64,000 bases of DNA from assembly GCA_964543475.1 (NCBI GenBank), contig CAZIYJ010000001.1, forward strand, positions 1 through 64,000, read 5' to 3'. The notes below the pieces were generated by a model, which was given only the letters and a program-made list of their open reading frames with translations, had not been told where the DNA came from and ran no database searches. Source of the stretch: JAYSYM01 sp964543475 (GTDB lineage: Bacteria; Bdellovibrionota; Bdellovibrionia; Bdellovibrionales; JAMPXM01). This document shows, piece after piece, positions 60,301 to 64,000 of this stretch. The first letter of the stretch is position 1. Each line of letters begins with the position of its first letter. A program made the position numbers and the translations under genes.

Positions 60301-63300
60301 ATTAACTGTGAATCCAGTAGTGATTGTTGGTGTTGTTAATGTCGGAGTAGTAATTGTAGGTGATGTTCCAAATACTGCTACACCTGTTCCAGTTTCGTTT
60401 GATAACACACCAGCCAACTGAGCCGATGTTGTTGCAGCGAACTGCGAAAGTGGGTTTGCAACTAAAGCATCACCTGTTGAAGCAGCTACCCAAGATAGAG
60501 CACCGGTATTATCCGATTGTAAAATTCTGTTTGCACCCGGCACCGCCGAAGGCCAAACGTATGTTCCAGTTGCGCCAGTGGCTGGAGCATTTAGAACGAA
60601 GCTTCCGTTTGTTGCACCATTGAATGTAATTCCGGTTCCAACTGTTGGAGTCGTGAGCGTAGGAGATGTTCCGAAGACCGCAGCGCCCGATCCGGTTTCG
60701 TTTGATAACACTCCGGCTAACTGAGCCGATGTTGTCGCGGCGAATTGTGAAAGTGGGTTCGCAACTAAAGCATCACCAGTTGAAGCAGTGATCCAACTCA
60801 ACACACCCGTGTTGTCAGATTGTAAAACGCGGTTGCCAGCCGGAACTGCTGCTGGCCATGTATAAGTACCGTTAGTTGTTACAGCCGCAGCATTAATAGT
60901 CGTCGCACCACTCGTTGAGCCGTTAACCGTGAAGCCTGTTGCGATAGTTGGCGTAGTAATTGTTGGAGATGTTCCGAAGACTGCAACGCCAGTACCGGTT
61001 TCGTTCGATAATACTCCAGCTAATTGCGCCGATGTCGTTGCAGCGAACTGCGAAAGTGGGTTAGCGACGAACGCGTCACCGCCGCCACCGGCTGCAATCC
61101 AAGTTAAGTTACCAGCGTTGTCAGATTGTAAAAGTCGGTTGCCGGCAGGAACTGCTGAAGGCCAAACGTAAGTTCCGCTTGCACCAGCTGCTGGAGCATT
61201 GATCGTAAAGTTACCGTTGGTTGCACCATTAACTGTGAAGCCAGTAGTGATAGTTGGCGTTGTTAAAGTCGGAGTAGTAATTGTAGGTGATGTTCCAAAG
61301 ACTGCTACGCCTGTTCCAGTTTCGTTTGATAACACACCAGCCAACTGAGCCGATGTTGTTGCAGCGAATTGTGAAAGTGGGTTCGCAACTAAAGCATCAC
61401 CTGTTGAAGCCGCTACCCAAGAAAGCGCACCTGTATTATCCGATTGTAAAATTCTGTTCGCACCCGGTGCAGCCGAAGGCCAAGTGTAGGTGCCAGATGC
61501 ACCTGCAGCAGCGACCGTGAAGGTCACTCCACCGTTTGTTGCTCCGTTAAGAGCCAAGCTTGTTGTTACCGAAGGTGTTACTAAAGTAGGTGATGTTCCA
61601 AAGACTGCTGCACCAGAACCAGTTTCGTTCGACAACACACCAGCTAACTGAGCTGATGTTGTTGCAGCGAATTGAGAAAGCGGGTTCGCAACTAAAGCAT
61701 CACCAGTTGAAGCAGTGATCCAACTCAACACACCCGTGTTGTCAGATTGTAGAACGCGGTTACCAGCCGGAACTGCAGCCGGCCAAGTATATGTACCGTT
61801 AGTAGTAACTGCAGCAGCATTGATTGTAGTGGCACCACTCGTTGAACCGTTAACTGTGAAGCCAGTTGTGATTGTAGGAGTTGTTAAAGTAGGCGTAGTA
61901 ATCGTTGGAGAAGTTCCAAACACCGCAACGCCTGTTCCAGTTTCGTTCGACAACACTCCAGCTAACTGTGCCGAAGTCGTTGCAGCGAACTGCGAAAGTG
62001 GGTTAGCTACGAACGCGTCACCGCCGCCACCTGCTGCGATCCAAGTTAAGTTACCAGCGTTGTCAGATTGTAAAAGTCTGTTGCCGGCAGGAACTGCCGA
62101 AGGCCAAACGTAAGTTCCGCTTGCACCAGCCGCCGGAGCATTGATCGTAAAGTTTCCGTTTGTTGCACCGTTAACTGTGAAGCCTGTACCGATTGCCGGA
62201 GTTGTAATCGTCGGAGATGTTCCAAACACTGCAACACCAGTACCAGTTTCGTTCGACAACACTCCAGCTAACTGAGCAGAAGTCGTTGCAGCAAATTGAG
62301 AAAGTGGGTTCGCAACTAAAGCATCACCCGTTGCGGCAGTGACCCAAGTTAATGCACCAGTATTGTCAGATTGAAGTATTCGGTTACCTGCTGGAACTGC
62401 AGCTGGCCATGTGTATGTACCGTTAGTTGTTACTGCAGCAGCATTAATTGTGGCTGTACCACTTGTTGAACCATTAATTGCAAAACCAGTACTGAACGTC
62501 GGAGACGTTCCGAAGACAAGGGAACCTGATCCAGTTTCGTTAGAAATTACTCCAGCTAATTGCGCAGATGTTGTTGCTGCGAATTGAGAAAGCGGGTTCG
62601 CAACTAAAGCATCACCAGTTGAAGCAGTGATCCAACTCAACACACCCGTGTTGTCAGATTGTAGAACGCGGTTGCCTGCTGGAACTGCTGCTGGCCATGT
62701 GTACGTACCGTTAGTTGTTACAGCTGCGGCGTTAATAGTGGTCGCACCACTCGTTGAACCATTAACTGTGAATCCAGTAGTGATTGTTGGTGTTGTTAAT
62801 GTCGGAGTAGTAATTGTAGGTGATGTTCCAAATACTGCTACACCTGTTCCAGTTTCGTTTGATAACACACCAGCCAACTGAGCCGATGTTGTTGCAGCGA
62901 ACTGCGAAAGTGGGTTTGCAACTAAAGCATCACCTGTTGAAGCAGCTACCCAAGATAGAGCACCGGTATTATCCGATTGTAAAATTCTGTTTGCACCCGG
63001 CACCGCCGAAGGCCAAACGTATGTTCCAGTTGCGCCAGTGGCTGGAGCATTTAGAACGAAGCTTCCGTTTGTTGCACCATTGAATGTAATTCCGGTTCCA
63101 ACTGTTGGAGTCGTGAGCGTAGGAGATGTTCCGAAGACCGCAGCGCCCGATCCGGTTTCGTTTGATAACACTCCGGCTAACTGAGCCGATGTTGTCGCGG
63201 CGAATTGTGAAAGTGGGTTCGCAACAAGTGCATCACCAGTTGAAGCAGCTACCCAAGATAGAGCACCGGTATTATCCGATTGTAATATTCTGTTCGCACC

Positions 63301-64000
63301 CGGCACTGCCGAAGGCCAAGTGTAGGTACCTGCAGCTCCCGTTGCTGCAACTTGCATTGTGATTCCACCAGAAGTCGAACCATTTAAGTTAAATCCAATT
63401 AAGTCGGCGCCAGTGATCGTTGGCGTAGTGATTGTAGGAGATGTTCCAAATACCGCAACGCCCGTTCCAGTTTCGTTCGATAATACTCCGGCTAATTGTG
63501 CTGAAGTCGTTGCAGCGAATTGAGAAAGTGGGTTAGCTACGAACGCGTCACCGCCGCCACCTGCTGCAATCCAAGTTAAGTTACCAGCGTTGTCAGATTG
63601 TAAAAGTCGGTTGCCGGCAGGAACTGCTGAAGGCCAAACGTAAGTTCCGCTTGCACCAGCTGCTGGAGCATTGATCGTAAAGTTACCGTTGGTTGCACCG
63701 TTAACTGTGAAGCCTGTACCGATCGCTGGAGTTGTAATCGTTGGAGAAGTTCCAAACACCGCAACACCAGTTCCAGTTTCGTTCGACAACACTCCAGCTA
63801 ATTGTGCTGAGGTCGTCGCAGCGAATTGCGAAAGTGGGTTAGCTACAAGCGCATCGCCAGTTCCCGCGGTATCAACTACCCAAGATAGAGCACCCGTCGC
63901 ATCAGATTGAAGTATTCGGTTTGCACCTGGCGCAGCCGAAGGCCAAGTGTAGGTGCCAGATGCACCTGCAGCAGCGACCGTGAAGGTCACTCCACCGTTT
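57337..64000 (-). CDS. Giant repetitive fibre with C-terminal S74 intramolecular chaperone (5' end outside window)
   Basis: At least 2,220 residues; the frame stays open to the window edge. The apparent start near 63990 is a GTG inside a repeat, so the N-terminus is missing. About 19 repeats of 96-106 residues (core GDALVANPLSQFAATTSAQL ... LSNETGTGVAVFGTSP ... TYTWPAAVPAGNRVLQSDN) with alternating variant modules, then a diverged copy. The C-terminal chaperone contains TSDRRAKENIQSL (Ser-Asp-x-Arg-x-Lys, the self-cleavage dyad of endosialidase-type chaperones), DSGVIAQELREVFP and a coiled-coil ending. It should form a trimeric fibre, like phage tail fibres and the mosaic adhesive trimer proteins of Bdellovibrio; secreted or surface-located by inference. 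Confidence 0.9.
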   Translation of the reverse strand, partial: NGGVTFTVAAAGASGTYTWPSAAPGANRILQSDATGALSWVVDTAGTGDALVANPLSQFAATTSAQLAGVLSNETGTGVAVFGTSPTITTPAIGTGFTVNGATNGNFTINAPAAGASGTYVWPSAVPAGNRLLQSDNAGNLTWIAAGGGGDAFVANPLSQFAATTSAQLAGVLSNETGTGVAVFGTSPTITTPTITGADLIGFNLNGSTSGGITMQVAATGAAGTYTWPSAVPGANRILQSDNTGALSWVAASTGDALVANPLSQFAATTSAQLAGVLSNETGSGAAVFGTSPTLTTPTVGTGITFNGATNGSFVLNAPATGATGTYVWPSAVPGANRILQSDNTGALSWVAASTGDALVANPLSQFAATTSAQLAGVLSNETGTGVAVFGTSPTITTPTLTTPTITTGFTVNGSTSGATTINAAAVTTNGTYTWPAAVPAGNRVLQSDNTGVLSWITASTGDALVANPLSQFAATTSAQLAGVISNETGSGSLVFGTSPTFSTGFAINGSTSGTATINAAAVTTNGTYTWPAAVPAGNRILQSDNTGALTWVTAATGDALVANPLSQFAATTSAQLAGVLSNETGTGVAVFGTSPTITTPAIGTGFTVNGATNGNFTINAPAAGASGTYVWPSAVPAGNRLLQSDNAGNLTWIAAGGGGDAFVANPLSQFAATTSAQLAGVLSNETGTGVAVFGTSPTITTPTLTTPTITTGFTVNGSTSGATTINAAAVTTNGTYTWPAAVPAGNRVLQSDNTGVLSWITASTGDALVANPLSQFAATTSAQLAGVLSNETGSGAAVFGTSPTLVTPSVTTSLALNGATNGGVTFTVAAAGASGTYTWPSAAPGANRILQSDNTGALSWVAASTGDALVANPLSQFAATTSAQLAGVLSNETGTGVAVFGTSPTITTPTLTTPTITTGFTVNGATNGNFTINAPAAGASGTYVWPSAVPAGNRLLQSDNAGNLTWIAAGGGGDAFVANPLSQFAATTSAQLAGVLSNETGTGVAVFGTSPTITTPTIATGFTVNGSTSGATTINAAAVTTNGTYTWPAAVPAGNRVLQSDNTGVLSWITASTGDALVANPLSQFAATTSAQLAGVLSNETGSGAAVFGTSPTLTTPTVGTGITFNGATNGSFVLNAPATGATGTYVWPSAVPGANRILQSDNTGALSWVAASTGDALVANPLSQFAATTSAQLAGVLSNETGTGVAVFGTSPTITTPTLTTPTITTGFTVNGSTSGATTINAAAVTTNGTYTWPAAVPAGNRVLQSDNTGALTWVTAATGDALVANPLSQFAATTSAQLAGVLSNETGSGAAVFGTSPTITTPTVGTGITFNGATNGSFVLNAPATGATGTYVWPSAVPGANRILQSDNTGALSWVAASTGDALVANPLSQFAATTSAQLAGVLSNETGSGAAVFGTSPTLVTPSVTTSLALNGATNGGVTFTVAAAGASGTYTWPSAAPGANRILQSDNTGALSWVAASTGDALVANPLSQFAATTSAQLAGVLSNETGTGVAVFGTSPTITTPTLTTPTITTGFTVNGSTSGATTINAAAVTTNGTYTWPAAVPAGNRVLQSDNTGTLTWVTAATGDALVANPLSQFAATTSAQLAGVLSNETGSGAAVFGTSPTLTTPTITTGFTVNGSTSGATTINAAAVTTNGTYTWPAAVPAGNRVLQSDNTGVLSWITASTGDALVANPLSQFAATTSAQLAGVISNETGTGSLVFGTSPTFSTGFAINGSTSGTATINAAAVTTNGTYTWPAAIPAGNRVLQSDNTGVLSWITASTGDALVANPLSQFAATTSAQLAGVLSNETGTGVAVFGTSPTITTPTLTTPTITTGFTVNGSTSGATTINAAAVTTNGTYTWPAAVPAGNRVLQSDNTGVLSWITASTGDALTTGHLGQFAATTSAQLRGVLSDETGTGAAVFGTSPTITTANLIGFNLNGSTSGGITMQVAATGAAGTYTWPSAVPGANRIMQTDSAGNLSWISTSAELAGVLTNETGTGVVAFATSPTFTTDITTPMIVGGTGTTSTLTYKTTTGVGTTNADHIFLVGNNGGTEAMRILNSGSIGIGTASVTAGVKLEVLGTIRATNLLLTSDRRAKENIQSLNGADALAKIMTIRPVAFDWKEDGSHDSGVIAQELREVFPFMVHDSENGHMSVKYTSLIAPLIASVQELNKKNATLEQENEALKAKLESIERNTASVKDELEEIKELLKSRK

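Noticed and set aside
58475..63910. Long plus-strand open frames opposite the fibre gene
   Set aside because: They are the antisense reading of the repeats, recur with the same period, lack ribosome binding sites and resemble no family.
63952..63990. Start codon of the giant fibre at 63990
   Set aside because: It is a GTG inside a repeat unit (NGGVTFTV), with no ribosome binding site, and the frame continues to the window edge.
57337..64000. CRISPR-like or satellite repeat array
   Set aside because: The periodicity (about 288-318 bp) is coding repeats in one open frame; no short repeats with unique spacers are present.
56537..64000. Prophage remnant suggested by tail-fibre-like sequences
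   Set aside because: No capsid, terminase, tail, integrase or lysis genes are nearby, and the short fibre has its own Sec signal peptide, pointing to a cellular surface fibre.

Overview
The window looks like chromosomal DNA of a predatory or Bdellovibrio-like bacterium (Bdellovibrionota). The reasons are a eukaryote-type NADP isocitrate dehydrogenase tail next to a complete mdh-sucC-sucD-ndk block, a Flp/Tad pilus operon followed directly by a YD-repeat protein plus a small secreted protein (the layout of the Bdellovibrio 'hit' locus), many small secreted proteins of unknown function, and very long phage-fibre-like proteins ending in an S74 intramolecular chaperone domain. The lineage is inferred from gene content; no rRNA is present.

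Layout. 0-1.4 kb: end of icd, a coupled small gene, a secreted protein, a nested palindrome and tRNA-Phe. 1.4-6.6 kb (minus): one tightly packed seven-gene operon running from TadB-like and TadC-like membrane proteins through a secreted protein, a kinase-like/PEGA membrane protein and a small protein to cystathionine beta-synthase and cystathionine gamma-lyase. 6.6-6.9 kb: a 27-residue lysine-rich protein with its own promoter, strong ribosome binding site and terminator. 6.9-9.5 kb (minus): TldD/TldE protease pair. 9.7-14.4 kb (plus): malate dehydrogenase, succinyl-CoA synthetase, nucleoside diphosphate kinase and an rRNA/tRNA uracil methyltransferase. 14.4-20.6 kb (minus): a phosphorelay operon of two hybrid histidine kinases enclosing CheB- and CheR-type enzymes. 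20.8-25.1 kb (plus): TPR lipoprotein, RodZ-like protein, GT39 glycosyltransferase and membrane-anchored PHP protein, all overlapping. 25-29.6 kb: ferredoxin, DEDDh exonuclease, a MORN-like repeat protein flanked by GC-rich hairpins, an acetyltransferase, NAD synthetase and a DUF2203-like protein.

29.8-42.4 kb is the Tad pilus region: a long prepilin-like protein, a TadD-like TPR protein, a tandem BMC-domain protein, then the main operon flp - small membrane protein - prepilin peptidase - three prepilin-like proteins - CpaB - secretin - a TadZ/TadA fusion - TadB - YD-repeat protein - small secreted protein. No TadC lies in this operon; a TadB/TadC-like pair lies about 26 kb away at 5.4-6.6 kb. 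42.6-49.5 kb holds small secreted proteins, a CheY-like regulator, two outer-membrane barrel proteins and a di-haem cytochrome. 49.6-51.8 kb is groES-groEL. 52.6-56.5 kb is a four-gene envelope operon starting with a signal-peptidase-like protein that has lost its catalytic Ser and Lys. 56.5-64 kb (minus) holds two fibre proteins; the second runs off the right edge.

Two copies of a 68-nt perfect hairpin (31795-31862, 46403-46470) begin exactly on the last base of a TAG stop codon. They differ only by one compensated base pair, which makes them the clearest non-coding signal in the window. The window is dominated by cell-surface machinery (pilus, fibres, barrels, secreted proteins) set among ordinary central-metabolism genes.
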